Shown here one piece after another: positions 45,128-54,008 of a DNA stretch of 64,000 bases. A program made the position numbers and the translations under genes. The notes under the pieces were generated by a model, which worked only from the letters and a program-made list of their open reading frames with translations, ran no database searches and was not told the origin of the DNA. Origin of the DNA: Bryobacterales bacterium F-183. GTDB lineage: Bacteria; Acidobacteriota; Terriglobia; Bryobacterales; Bryobacteraceae. The stretch's first letter is position 1, and the number at the start of each line of letters is the position of its first letter. The stretch spans positions 5,974,137 through 6,038,136 of the forward strand of contig AP025252.1 of NCBI GenBank assembly GCA_016865505.2, written 5' to 3'.

Positions 45128-45946
45128 TCAGATAGGAAGCTTGCTTAGGAACTCTTTGGTGGCTCGGGCAGCCATGGCGGACTGGATGTCGAGCGCTTTG
45201 GCGTCCGAAAGGTCGAGGCGGTCGGCGCGGGTGACCCAGAGATGGGCCTGGTCCGGGAAGCGGATGAGGTGCAGGAGGATGCGGGCCTCAGTGGCTGTGC
45301 CTTGCACTTGGCCGAGGATGACGTAGCCGACGTTGAGGGTCTGGTTGATGCGGTCCAGATTCTGAAAGCCGCGCTGCTGGCGGAGGAGCGGCGCGTTGGC
45401 GATGCATTCGAGGTTGGGCTGGCGAGCGAGTTCGGCGGTGAGGACGTCGGTGAGTCCGTCGGCGAAACGGTTGAGGGCGGGGTCGCCGGTTTGGTTTTCG
45501 AATCGTGCGATGCCGATCCGGACTTTTGGTGCGGGGCGGAGTGTCGTGTAAAGGCCGGCGGTGAGAAGGATGGCCGGGGCGGCCAGGATCGCGGGCCAGC
45601 CCAAAGAGCGCCTCGTCGGGAGTTGCGCTTGCTCTTCGACGACGGGCGCGAGGAACTGATAGCCGCGCTTGGGTACGGTGCGGATGTAGATGGGCGACTC
45701 GGCGGAGTCCCCGAGGGCGGCACGGACTTGACCGATGCAGACGTTGATGCCGCTTTCAAACTCGCCGTGGGTGGCGTCGCCCCAGATGGCTTGGCGGAGA
45801 GTGTCGCGCGAGACGACCTCGCCGGGGGTGTTGAGCAGGGCTTCGAGTGCCAGGGCGGGCTGCGCTTGCAGGCGCACGGGTTTGCCTTCGCGGCGCAGCT
45901 CGCGGGTGGACTTGTCGAACTCGAATAAACCGAAGCGGACTACCAA
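45128..45946 (-). CDS. CadC/ToxR-like membrane-anchored winged-helix regulator
   Basis: About 272 residues. The TTG start at 45946 overlaps the stop of the upstream dehydratase (TTGGTAG), so translation is probably coupled. An OmpR-type winged helix lies at 1-95 (LQAQPALALEALLNTPGEVVSRDTL, then TVPKRGYQFLAPV), one transmembrane helix near 115-135 (GWPAILAAPAILLTAGLYTTL), and a TolB-N-like periplasmic domain (ARFENQTGDPALNRFADGLTD). Such proteins sense periplasmic conditions and act on promoters directly from the membrane. It probably regulates its own operon. Confidence 0.8.
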   Translation of the reverse strand: MVVRFGLFEFDKSTRELRREGKPVRLQAQPALALEALLNTPGEVVSRDTLRQAIWGDATHGEFESGINVCIGQVRAALGDSAESPIYIRTVPKRGYQFLAPVVEEQAQLPTRRSLGWPAILAAPAILLTAGLYTTLRPAPKVRIGIARFENQTGDPALNRFADGLTDVLTAELARQPNLECIANAPLLRQQRGFQNLDRINQTLNVGYVILGQVQGTATEARILLHLIRFPDQAHLWVTRADRLDLSDAKALDIQSAMAARATKEFLSKLPI

Positions 45947-47163
45947 TGCGTTAGAGACCCGTCGGGACGATAGTACACGTTCTTGCGGCCTTCTTGCGTC
46001 ACTTCGCCGATTTGCTTGAGCTTGGAGAGATCGGCGCGTACGCCGAGGCCGGGACGGTCGTTGATGAGGGCCTTGCCGTCTTTGAAGTCCAGGCATTCCG
46101 GGAGGTGTTCGATGGGGCGGCCGCCGTAGTTGTACTCCATGATCACGGGTCCTGAGAAGGTCGAAAGGCAGTTGACTAGCGCGGCTGTCGAGATGGGTCC
46201 TGTGAAGTGCGGAATGATGCCGACGGCGTGAGTTTCGCACATGGCCGCGACCTTCATCATCTCGGTGATGCCTCCGACGTTGGGGAGAGTGGCGCGGATG
46301 TAGTCGACGTCGTGGTTTTCGACGAGCTTGTTGAAGTCCCAACGCTGGCCCCACTCTTCGCCGTGGGTGAGGGGGACCGAGGTCATTTGACGAAGCTTGG
46401 GGAGGTCCTGCGCGGCGTGCTCGTCGCGGACGGGGTCTTCGACGAAGTAGGGTTCGAGGTCTTCGAGGAGGCGGCAGGCGCGGAGGGCGTCGCTGTAGTC
46501 AAAGCGCTGGTGGAAGTCGATGCACCAGTCGGCGTTGGGTCCGATGGCCTGGCGTACTTCTTTGCATTGCTGGGCGACCTTGCGTACGGCGTCGTGCGTG
46601 TTGAATGTCGCACCGCTGGGGATGTCGGCGGCGCCCATGCGGAAGGCGCGGTAGCCGGCGTCGATGGTGGCTTTGGCGCGATCACCAAGCGAGAGTGGAG
46701 GGGCATTGGCGGGGCGAGGTGCGCCTCCTGTCGCGTAGCATTCCAGGTGATTACGGACCGTGCCGCCAAGGAGTTCGTGGACGGGCAGGCCGAGAGCTTT
46801 GCCCTTGATGTCCCAGAGGGCCATGTCGAGGGCGCCGAGGGCGTGGACCTTTTCGCGGCCCGGCGGGTAGAACCAGGCGATGTACATTTCCTGCCAGATC
46901 GCCTCGATTTTGAAGGGATTTTTTCCGATCAAAGTCCCCGCGCATTGTTCTAGTGTGTCCTTCGATCCGCCTTCACCGATGCCCATGAGGCCGTTGTCGG
47001 TTTCGACGGTGGCGATCATGGTGCTTTGGTTGAAGAGCGGGTTGAGGTTTGGCGGCTCGTAAATGCGGACGCGCGTGATCTTGGCCTTGGGCAGCGCGGC
47101 TTCGCTCACCGTGGACGCGACGGCGGCGGCGGAGATCGATTGCAGGAACTGGCGGCGGTTCAT
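45940..47163 (-). CDS. Tat-exported enolase-superfamily dehydratase, DgoD-like
   Basis: 407 residues. MNRRQFLQSISAAAVAST is a Tat signal, which is unusual because most sugar-acid dehydratases are cytoplasmic. The enolase-superfamily capping domain and barrel follow. Metal ligands appear as D216 (CIDFHQRF), E242 (VEDPV) and E269 (THGEEWG); H218 and H319 (IIPHFTGP) agree with the galactonate dehydratase/mandelate racemase subgroup. The likely reaction is dehydration of a sugar acid to a 2-keto-3-deoxy acid. It lies 21 bases downstream of the haem protein gene. Confidence 0.88.
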   Translation of the reverse strand: MNRRQFLQSISAAAVASTVSEAALPKAKITRVRIYEPPNLNPLFNQSTMIATVETDNGLMGIGEGGSKDTLEQCAGTLIGKNPFKIEAIWQEMYIAWFYPPGREKVHALGALDMALWDIKGKALGLPVHELLGGTVRNHLECYATGGAPRPANAPPLSLGDRAKATIDAGYRAFRMGAADIPSGATFNTHDAVRKVAQQCKEVRQAIGPNADWCIDFHQRFDYSDALRACRLLEDLEPYFVEDPVRDEHAAQDLPKLRQMTSVPLTHGEEWGQRWDFNKLVENHDVDYIRATLPNVGGITEMMKVAAMCETHAVGIIPHFTGPISTAALVNCLSTFSGPVIMEYNYGGRPIEHLPECLDFKDGKALINDRPGLGVRADLSKLKQIGEVTQEGRKNVYYRPDGSLTHW

Positions 47164-47184
47164 TCCTGCGAGTATATAGAAGCG

Positions 47185-50163
47185 CTAGAGTCCGCCGCGT
47201 AGGTACGAGAGCAGGTCCGCCATGTCCTGCTTGGACATCTTCTCTTCGAGGCCTTCGGGCATGAGCGACATGGCGGAGGCTCGGACGTCGGCGATCTTGG
47301 AACGCAGGATGGTGACGTCGCCATCGGGGCCGCCGCGGAGGGTCATGGCGCCGGGTGTTTCGTTGGCGAGGACGCCGTCGTACATGGTGCCGTCCTTGGC
47401 GGTGACGACGTAGTTCACAAAGCGGGGCTCGATGGACGCACTGGGGTCGAGGATCGCGGTGAGGAGTTCGTCCTTGGTCTTCATGTTGATGCCCGAGAGG
47501 TCGGGTCCGACGCGGGTGCCCTGTTTGCCGGGGAGATGGCACTTGGCGCAGTTGTCTTCAAACACTTTCTTGCCGTGGACGGGGTCGCCTTTGAGGTTCA
47601 GCGCGGGTTGGAAGCTGGCCATGATCTGGGCGCGGTCGCCGGCGGTGGATTGGAGGACTTTCTTGGCGCGGGCGGCAAGTGCGGGGTCGTTGAGTTCGAG
47701 CAGGCGTACGCGGGCGTTCATTTCGAGAGCGTTGACGGGGACGGTTTCTTTTTCGAGTGCGGCGATCAGGATCGGGATGCGTGGCTTTTGGGCGAGCATC
47801 GCGGTGATGGCGCGCTGGCGGGCCTCCGGCGAGTAGCTGGGCCAGTGGGCGAGGAGTTCGTTGGCGACACCGGGGTCCTCAAAGCTGGCCAGGGTGTTGA
47901 CGGCGGCGGCCTGGACTTCGGCAGGTGGAGCGGAGTCCAAAACCTTGGCGATGATGGGCTGGGCTTTGGCGTACGTCGCACCGCGGAGCGCCATGACGGC
48001 CATGCGGCGCTTCTTGGCGTCGGTGGCGGGGGATAGCGCGTCCTTGGCGGCGCGATCGACGAGACCGGGGATGTCGAAGTAACGGGCGGTGTCCCAGGCC
48101 TCTTCCATGCCGGCGCTGAGGTACGGCGCGAGGGCGAGTTCGATGCCCGGCGACTTGAGGCCTCGTGCACCGGCGAGTTTGAGTCCTCTGGCGACGCCGG
48201 CGAGTCCCGCTTGGGCGGCGGGCTTGGCCTTGCTGAGGGATGTCGCAAAGGCGGCGATTTCCGCACCGTTCGTCCGGCTGCCGATTAAAGATCCGGCCAT
48301 GCCGGCGAGGTCCTCGGGGATTGCGACGCCGGTGTTCACAAGAGCGGCGAAGAAGCGCTGGGGGTCGGTTGCCGAGGAGGAGAGCGCAGCGATGCGGAAC
48401 CAACGGTCGCTGATGTTTCGCTTGGCGATGTCGACGATGGCGGTGCGGGCTGGTGCGTCTGCCGGGAAGTTGCCTAGCGAAAGGGCAAGCTGCATGGCGA
48501 TGCGCGGCGTGTTTTCCGCTTTGGCGAGTTGGACGAGCTTGGGTAGCAGTGCGGGGTAGCGTTCGGCGAAGCGAACGGCATGCTCGCGGATCTCGGGTTG
48601 AGCATCGGTGAGGGCTTTTTCCGCGAGCGCCTGATCGTACGCGCCGTAGGCTTGCAGCAGGTAGTGCGCACGGAGTCGCGCGGGGGCGGAAGTAGAACTC
48701 GTGGCGACCGTTTTGAGCGCAGGTACGGCGGCTTTGGCCATGCGCTCGAGCAAGAGGCGATGGGCGGTTTCGCGATGCCAGCCGTTGGGATGTTCGAGGG
48801 CCTTGACGGGGTCGCCGAGGTTGACTGCGAGGCCGCGCTTGGTGCGGGGCTGATTCGCGACGATTCGGTAGATACGGCCTTTGTCGTGGCCGGCGTAGAA
48901 GTCAATCTTCTTGCGGAGTTCTTCGGGGATCGAGAGCGGGGTCTCAATGGTTTCGCGCTGCATGTCGGTGACGTACAGGTTGCCGTCGGGGGCGTTGGCG
49001 AAATTGGTGGGACGGAACCAACGGTCTGTGGAGGCGAGGAACTCGGTCTTTTCTTTTTCGGTTTTGGGCGCGGGTACGGCGGTGAAGGTGACGCCGTTGG
49101 GAGTGACGATGTCGCGACGGACGAGGTTGCCGGAGACGTCGGCGGTGAAGATGCTGCCGTTGCGGTAGGCGTCCGGCCAGGCGTCGCCCGAGTACCAAGT
49201 GCTGCCAGTGGCGCCGGAGAAGTGCCCGGCGAGGATTTCGACACGGCCGTTTTTGAGTTCGTTGAACCGGTCATTGCGCATCTTGGTGCGGATGACGCGC
49301 CACTCTTCGGGCGGGGTGAGCGGGTACATCTCGCGATGGTGCTTGCCGTAGGGGTCCTCGACGACGGAGGCGACTTCGAGCATCGGGGCGCGGGCGAGGT
49401 AGCGGCGGTCGAGCACGACGTGGCGGAGATGCGTGGTGTTTTGCGAGATGAAGCGATTGCCCCAATCGTCGAACGTCGCGCCGTACTGCGCGTTGCCGGA
49501 GACGGGTTCGAACTCGCCGGTGACGGGGTGGAAGCGGAAGTCAAAGCCGCGGAGTTGGACGGCCGGGCGGTTCGGCCATTTGGGACTCTTGACCAAGCCT
49601 TCGTTGCCAGTGTTCGAGAAGTAAATCCAGTTGTCGACGCCGAGGCGGGGGTTGGTGATTTGGGCTTCCGGATTGCCGTGGTAGAAGCCGGTGAACCAGA
49701 CCTCGCGGATGTCGGCCTTGCCGTCGCCGTTGGTGTCCTTGAAGTAGAGGATGTCGGGCGAGGCGGGTACGATGACGCCGCCGTTCCAGGGCATCAAGCC
49801 GCTGGCGTGCATGGTGTTTTCCGCGAAGATGGTGGACTTGTCAGCCTTGCCGTCGCCATTGGTGTCCTCGAGCATGCGGATGCGGCCCTTGGCGGGCTGA
49901 CCTTTCGCGGGGTCGTCCGGCAGGTCCAGCATTTCGGCGACGAAGGCGCGGCCTCGCTCGTCGAAGACGACCTCGACGGGGTCGACGACATCAGGTTCTG
50001 CGGCGAAGAGTTCAGCGTGGAAATCCTCGGCGAACTTGAGGCTTTGGAGACCTTCCTGCGGAGTCAGGCTGGTGGAGGTTTCTTTGGGAGGAGGGGTAGA
50101 CGAACAGGCGGAAAGAACGAGGAGAAGACAGACGGTCAGAATAGCGGTCCGGCGCTGCAGCAC
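47185..50163 (-). CDS. PVC-type haem-binding dehydrogenase-like lipoprotein with HEAT repeats
   Basis: 992 residues. A lipobox (LVLSAC, Cys about 20) predicts a lipoprotein. The N-terminal propeller carries D-x-N-G-D-G-K-A-D loops (DTNGDGKADKST, DTNGDGKADIRE), as in the putative membrane-bound dehydrogenases of Planctomycetes and Verrucomicrobia. About 450-800 is helical with HEAT-like repeats. A cytochrome c domain near 840 has CAKCHLPGKQGTRVGPDLSG. It probably oxidises a sugar and passes electrons outward. It heads the operon with the dehydratase and the CadC-like regulator. Confidence 0.87.
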   Translation of the reverse strand: MLQRRTAILTVCLLLVLSACSSTPPPKETSTSLTPQEGLQSLKFAEDFHAELFAAEPDVVDPVEVVFDERGRAFVAEMLDLPDDPAKGQPAKGRIRMLEDTNGDGKADKSTIFAENTMHASGLMPWNGGVIVPASPDILYFKDTNGDGKADIREVWFTGFYHGNPEAQITNPRLGVDNWIYFSNTGNEGLVKSPKWPNRPAVQLRGFDFRFHPVTGEFEPVSGNAQYGATFDDWGNRFISQNTTHLRHVVLDRRYLARAPMLEVASVVEDPYGKHHREMYPLTPPEEWRVIRTKMRNDRFNELKNGRVEILAGHFSGATGSTWYSGDAWPDAYRNGSIFTADVSGNLVRRDIVTPNGVTFTAVPAPKTEKEKTEFLASTDRWFRPTNFANAPDGNLYVTDMQRETIETPLSIPEELRKKIDFYAGHDKGRIYRIVANQPRTKRGLAVNLGDPVKALEHPNGWHRETAHRLLLERMAKAAVPALKTVATSSTSAPARLRAHYLLQAYGAYDQALAEKALTDAQPEIREHAVRFAERYPALLPKLVQLAKAENTPRIAMQLALSLGNFPADAPARTAIVDIAKRNISDRWFRIAALSSSATDPQRFFAALVNTGVAIPEDLAGMAGSLIGSRTNGAEIAAFATSLSKAKPAAQAGLAGVARGLKLAGARGLKSPGIELALAPYLSAGMEEAWDTARYFDIPGLVDRAAKDALSPATDAKKRRMAVMALRGATYAKAQPIIAKVLDSAPPAEVQAAAVNTLASFEDPGVANELLAHWPSYSPEARQRAITAMLAQKPRIPILIAALEKETVPVNALEMNARVRLLELNDPALAARAKKVLQSTAGDRAQIMASFQPALNLKGDPVHGKKVFEDNCAKCHLPGKQGTRVGPDLSGINMKTKDELLTAILDPSASIEPRFVNYVVTAKDGTMYDGVLANETPGAMTLRGGPDGDVTILRSKIADVRASAMSLMPEGLEEKMSKQDMADLLSYLRGGL

Positions 50164-50193
50164 AGTCCTACCATTATGTAATTACGACGGGGG

Positions 50194-50886
50194 TTAGTTG
50201 GAGGGTACGGTGGGCGTCTCTTCGGCCTTGGCGAAGTTGCGGTAGTTGATGCTGACTTCGGCCGAGCCCCACACGCGGGTGTTGATCTTGCTTTCGACGT
50301 GCTTGGGGATGGCCTGGCCATTCACCAGTTCGTATTCGCGTACGAATTCGACCTTCTTCAAGAAGATGCTGGGGTTCTTGACGAACTGGCCGGCCTCGCG
50401 CAGGGGTAGCGCGGTGTCGGGGTCCACCCAGAGTTCGCCTTTAAACAGCCCAACGGCCTTTTTGCGAGGTTGGAGCTGGAAGACGTGGACGCGCTTGCCG
50501 TCTTTGTCTTCGAGGCCCTTGTACTTGAACTTGTAGTTCTTCTGGTTGATGGCGAGCTTGGAGGGATCGGAGATGGTCTCCTGCTCGGCCTGGATGTAGC
50601 GGGCGATGACATCCTTCTTGATGGTGTTATCGCCCGACCAGCGGAGCTTGTCCCAGGTGACTTTGCCGACCTTGGTGATCGTCCTCAGGGCGCTCAGAGT
50701 GCCGAACTTTTTGAGCTTGGGGAGCGAGGCTTCTACCTCGGCATCCATCTGTATGCCGTTGAGAACGTTGGCTTGGGTGGCAGTGACATACTTTTCAAAC
50801 AGTGCATCGGCGGGTCCGTCCCCTTCCAGATCCCCGGCGAAGGCCAGGCTCATTGAAATTACCGCTGCTGTCGCGAAAAGTCTCAC
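50194..50886 (-). CDS. Exported LolA/LppX-like protein
   Basis: 230 residues from a GTG start, with signal peptide MRLFATAAVISMSLAFA. The body is beta-rich with alternating strands such as KLRWSGDNTIKKDVIARYI, KVHVFQLQP-like and ELWVDPDTALPLREAGQF, resembling outer-membrane lipoprotein-sorting or LolA-like sheets, which bind hydrophobic ligands. No enzymatic motif is seen. It lies 30 bases upstream of the haem lipoprotein on the same strand, so it may belong to that operon. Confidence 0.6.
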   Translation of the reverse strand: MRLFATAAVISMSLAFAGDLEGDGPADALFEKYVTATQANVLNGIQMDAEVEASLPKLKKFGTLSALRTITKVGKVTWDKLRWSGDNTIKKDVIARYIQAEQETISDPSKLAINQKNYKFKYKGLEDKDGKRVHVFQLQPRKKAVGLFKGELWVDPDTALPLREAGQFVKNPSIFLKKVEFVREYELVNGQAIPKHVESKINTRVWGSAEVSINYRNFAKAEETPTVPSN

Positions 50887-50955
50887 TCGAACACTCTAAG
50901 AAAAATGACGAAACCTCGGAATACGAAGTTTCCTTTATTCTACTATGCTTGCCTG

Positions 50956-52113
50956 CTATGGCTGCTTATCGGTCAGAAAGCGGTAAGAAGTAGCCGTATG
51001 GTAGGTTTGCCCGGGTTCGAGCACGGTGGACGGGAACTGGGGCTTGTTGGGGGAATCCGGGTAGTGCTGGGTTTCCATGCAGAAGCCGGCGCGCTTGGGG
51101 TACGCCTTGCCTCCCTTACCTTTGACCGAGCCATTTAAGAAGTTGCCGGTGTAGAACTGCAGGCCGGGTTCCATGGTGCGGACCTCCATGATGCGTCCGG
51201 ACTTGGCGGACTTCACGGTGGCGGCGAGAAACATGCCGGGTTCTTTGCGGTCGAGCACCCAGTTATGGTCATAGCCGAGGCCGTATTCGATCTGCTGGTT
51301 CTTGGTGTCGTCAATGCGGGCGCCGATCTTGGTGGGCTGGGTGAAGTCGAAGGGGGTGCCCTTGACGTCGGCGAGTTCGCCGGTGGGGATGAGACCCTTG
51401 TCGACCGGGGTGTACTTGCTGGCGTTGAGCGTCACCTCATGGTCGAGGATCGTGTCTTCGCCGCTCAGGTTGAAGTAGGCGTGGTTGGTGAGGTTGACCA
51501 CCGTCTTCTTGTCGGTGGTGGCCGTGTAGTGGATTTCGAGCGCGTTGTCAGCGGTGAGAATGTACTGGACCGTGACGTCGAGCTTGCCAGGGTAGTTCTC
51601 TTCCCCGTCCGCGCTGGTGTACTTGAGTTCGATGGTGGGGTCCGCGGCGTTCGAGACGATCGACGTCGCCCAAATCTTGCGGCCGTAGCCGACTTTGCCG
51701 CCGTGCAGGTGATTTTCCCCGTTGTTGACCGCGAGTTTGTAGGTCTTACCGTCGAGCGTGAACTGCGCCTTGCCGATGCGGTTGCCGTAGCGGCCGATTA
51801 AGGTACCGAAATTGGGGTGTTCGCCGAGGTAGCCGTCCGCGGTGTCGAAACCGAGAGCGACATCGGCCATCTTGCCGTCGCGATCGGGTACTTCGATGGA
51901 GACAATGGTGCCGCCGTAGTTCATGATCTTGACCTTCATACCTTTGGCGTTGGTCAAGGTGTAGAGGTCGATTGCTTCGCCAGCCGGCGTCTTTCCGAAG
52001 TCTTGTTTGGTCACGGGTGTATGGGTGGAAGCCGGTGCCGGTGCCGTCTCCTTGCTAGCGCAGGACAGCATCAACAGCATGGGGAGGAAGGCAAGGACGG
52101 CACGGAGTCGCAT
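50956..52113 (-). CDS. galM: Lipoprotein aldose 1-epimerase
   Basis: 385 residues with a lipobox (LLMLSC, Cys18) and about 25 linker residues before a galactose mutarotase fold. Family motifs are present: GRYGNRIGKAQFTLDG, NHLHGGKVGYGRKIW, the catalytic His region NLTNHAYFNLSG and the catalytic Glu region AGFCMETQHYPDSPN. It interconverts alpha and beta anomers of hexoses. Lipid anchoring puts it in the periplasm, close to the sugar dehydrogenases, where it could feed them the reactive anomer. It is followed on the same strand by the LolA-like gene after 69 bases. Confidence 0.9.
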   Translation of the reverse strand: MRLRAVLAFLPMLLMLSCASKETAPAPASTHTPVTKQDFGKTPAGEAIDLYTLTNAKGMKVKIMNYGGTIVSIEVPDRDGKMADVALGFDTADGYLGEHPNFGTLIGRYGNRIGKAQFTLDGKTYKLAVNNGENHLHGGKVGYGRKIWATSIVSNAADPTIELKYTSADGEENYPGKLDVTVQYILTADNALEIHYTATTDKKTVVNLTNHAYFNLSGEDTILDHEVTLNASKYTPVDKGLIPTGELADVKGTPFDFTQPTKIGARIDDTKNQQIEYGLGYDHNWVLDRKEPGMFLAATVKSAKSGRIMEVRTMEPGLQFYTGNFLNGSVKGKGGKAYPKRAGFCMETQHYPDSPNKPQFPSTVLEPGQTYHTATSYRFLTDKQP

Positions 52114-52150
52114 GTCGTCACATCTTATCTCAAGCTAGACTGTAGCTCAT

Positions 52151-53188
52151 ATGTTGATTGCGTCGGCAGTAGCCACCACTGTTTGGTTGATGCAGGCGGC
52201 TGCAGGTGGTCCTGCGGCTCCGGTAGCAGTGGCGCCGCCGAGCGGACCGGCATCGGCCGAGGCGACCGATCATCGCGGGGACATGATTCTGAAGGCCGCC
52301 GATGATTTGATGTGGCACATCAAGCTGGGGGACATCGCGGACGTCGATAAGTCAGTCTTTACCAGCACGCCCCCGAAGCGCGAGCCGAATCCTACGGCGC
52401 AGGGCGCGGGGAATCCGTTCATCATGTACGCGTACAGCTTTGTGCCAAAGAAGCTGGATCGAGGCAGGAAGCATCCGCTGGTGATTCTGGTGCATGACGG
52501 GATCCATTCGAATATGAAGACCGGCGGGTCCAGCAACTATGCGCATATTGTTCGCGAGTTGGTCGCTGAGGGCTATATTGTGGTGTCGCCGGAGTATCGC
52601 GGATCGACGGGGTACGGCGCGGGGTACTGGCGTGCGATCGACTACGGTGGTCGCGAGAATGATGACGCCTGGGCGACGCATCAGTGGGCGCTTGAGAACT
52701 TTGGTCCGCTGGTGGATCCGAAGCGCGTGGGGCTGATCGGGTGGAGCCACGGCGGCATGATCACGCTGATGACAATTTTTCAGCATCCGGAAGCGTTTGC
52801 GGTGGCGTATGCCGGGGTGCCGGTGAGCGACCTGGTGGCACGGATGGGGTACAAGAGCGATGGGTACCGCAAGTTGTTTTCCGCGCCGTACCACATTGGC
52901 AAGGACGCGAATGACGATGTCGCTGAGTATGTGCGACGGTCGCCGATTTCGCATGTCGCAAAGTTGAAGACGCCGCTGCTCATTCATTCGACAACGAATG
53001 ATGAGGATGTGAATGTCCTGGAAGTCCAGCGGCTGATCGCGGCGCTGAAGGCCGAGGGCAAGCAGTTCGAGTCCAAGATCTATGAGAACGCGCCCGGTGG
53101 GCACGTGTTCAATCGGCTGGATACGAAGCTGGCGCGCGATTCGCGGGCGGAGATCTGGACGTTTTTGCGGAAGTACCTGAAGCCTTAA
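52151..53188 (+). CDS. S9-type (prolyl oligopeptidase-like) alpha/beta hydrolase
   Basis: 345 residues. A signal-like N-terminus (MLIASAVATTVWLMQAAAG) leads to the hydrolase domain. The nucleophile is S199 in GWSHGG, the acid is probably D284 or D286 in TTNDEDVN, and the base is H318 in GGHVFNR, the order of the S9 peptidase family. SPEYRGSTGYG is a typical loop. The beta-propeller of full S9 enzymes is absent, so it may be an esterase or peptidase. It is divergent from galM with 37 bases between. Confidence 0.88.
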   Translation: MLIASAVATTVWLMQAAAGGPAAPVAVAPPSGPASAEATDHRGDMILKAADDLMWHIKLGDIADVDKSVFTSTPPKREPNPTAQGAGNPFIMYAYSFVPKKLDRGRKHPLVILVHDGIHSNMKTGGSSNYAHIVRELVAEGYIVVSPEYRGSTGYGAGYWRAIDYGGRENDDAWATHQWALENFGPLVDPKRVGLIGWSHGGMITLMTIFQHPEAFAVAYAGVPVSDLVARMGYKSDGYRKLFSAPYHIGKDANDDVAEYVRRSPISHVAKLKTPLLIHSTTNDEDVNVLEVQRLIAALKAEGKQFESKIYENAPGGHVFNRLDTKLARDSRAEIWTFLRKYLKP

Positions 53189-53940
53189 AGCCGCGCCCAG
53201 ATCTGCAGCGAGATGACGCGGCGGAAGGGGAATTCGCGATAGGGTGTCGCGCCTCGCCAGAGTTGGTGTCCGCTGGGGCCCAGGAAGTACGTCTCGAGGT
53301 CCGCGTTGGCTTTAATCTCCAGATTTTCCCAGGCGGGAGCGGCGTAGCCGTGGAAGGCGAGCACCTGGCGCGCGACATCGCGATGGTACTCTTCGGCTGC
53401 GCCCTTGATCACGACATCGACACAATGCAGCGAGATGCCGCCCGGCTTCAGGTGCTTGCGAATGCCTTCGAAGACGGGTTCGAGATCGTGAATGTGTTCG
53501 AGGGTGGAGATGGAGTAGATGACGTCCACCTGCTTTTCGAGCGGCATGTTGACATCGAACAAGCCACGACGGATGTCGACCTGCGGGAACTCACGACGGT
53601 ACGCATCGTAGGCTGTGGGTCCGCGACCCGCGCCTTCATAGGGGTCGACGGCGATGACCTGGTAGCCGCAATCGGCAAGTAATGCACCGACGTCGGGTCG
53701 GCCCGCACCGAACTCGAGCAAGGTGCCTCCGGGTGGGGCGAGAGCCATCACGGCCTTGGCCGTCCAGGGGCGCTGGACGTCCTTGAGGTCGCCTTGCAAG
53801 CCTGTGATTTCGGGCAAGCCGTCTACGCTGTCGCAGTAGTCTTCCACCGTCGCGTAGGAGAGATTGGGTATGCGGCGGCCGCGATAGTGTGCCGCAAGGG
53901 TGGCGGCACGTTCGCTGCTGACAAAGGCTTGCGAAACCAT
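53185..53940 (-). CDS. Class I SAM-dependent methyltransferase
   Basis: 251 residues. Motif I is visible as TLLEFGAGRPDVGALLA, followed by the acidic end of the second strand in VIAVDPYEGA, a motif II-like VDVIYSISTLEHIHD and KPGGISLHCVDV. Residues 1-75 form an alpha-helical cap of unknown specificity. The substrate is unknown. The stop overlaps that of the convergent hydrolase by TTAA. Confidence 0.85.
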   Translation of the reverse strand: MVSQAFVSSERAATLAAHYRGRRIPNLSYATVEDYCDSVDGLPEITGLQGDLKDVQRPWTAKAVMALAPPGGTLLEFGAGRPDVGALLADCGYQVIAVDPYEGAGRGPTAYDAYRREFPQVDIRRGLFDVNMPLEKQVDVIYSISTLEHIHDLEPVFEGIRKHLKPGGISLHCVDVVIKGAAEEYHRDVARQVLAFHGYAAPAWENLEIKANADLETYFLGPSGHQLWRGATPYREFPFRRVISLQIWARL

Positions 53941-54008
53941 AAGCCATTGTCGTAGATTTCGCCGCGGATTTGGCCGTCCGAGGGCGGATTTATGGGCCTA
54001 CCGGAGAA

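Noticed and set aside
48580-50181. A 533-codon open frame antisense to the haem lipoprotein gene
   Set aside because: No motif; the minus-strand product has a lipobox, CxxCH and propeller motifs.
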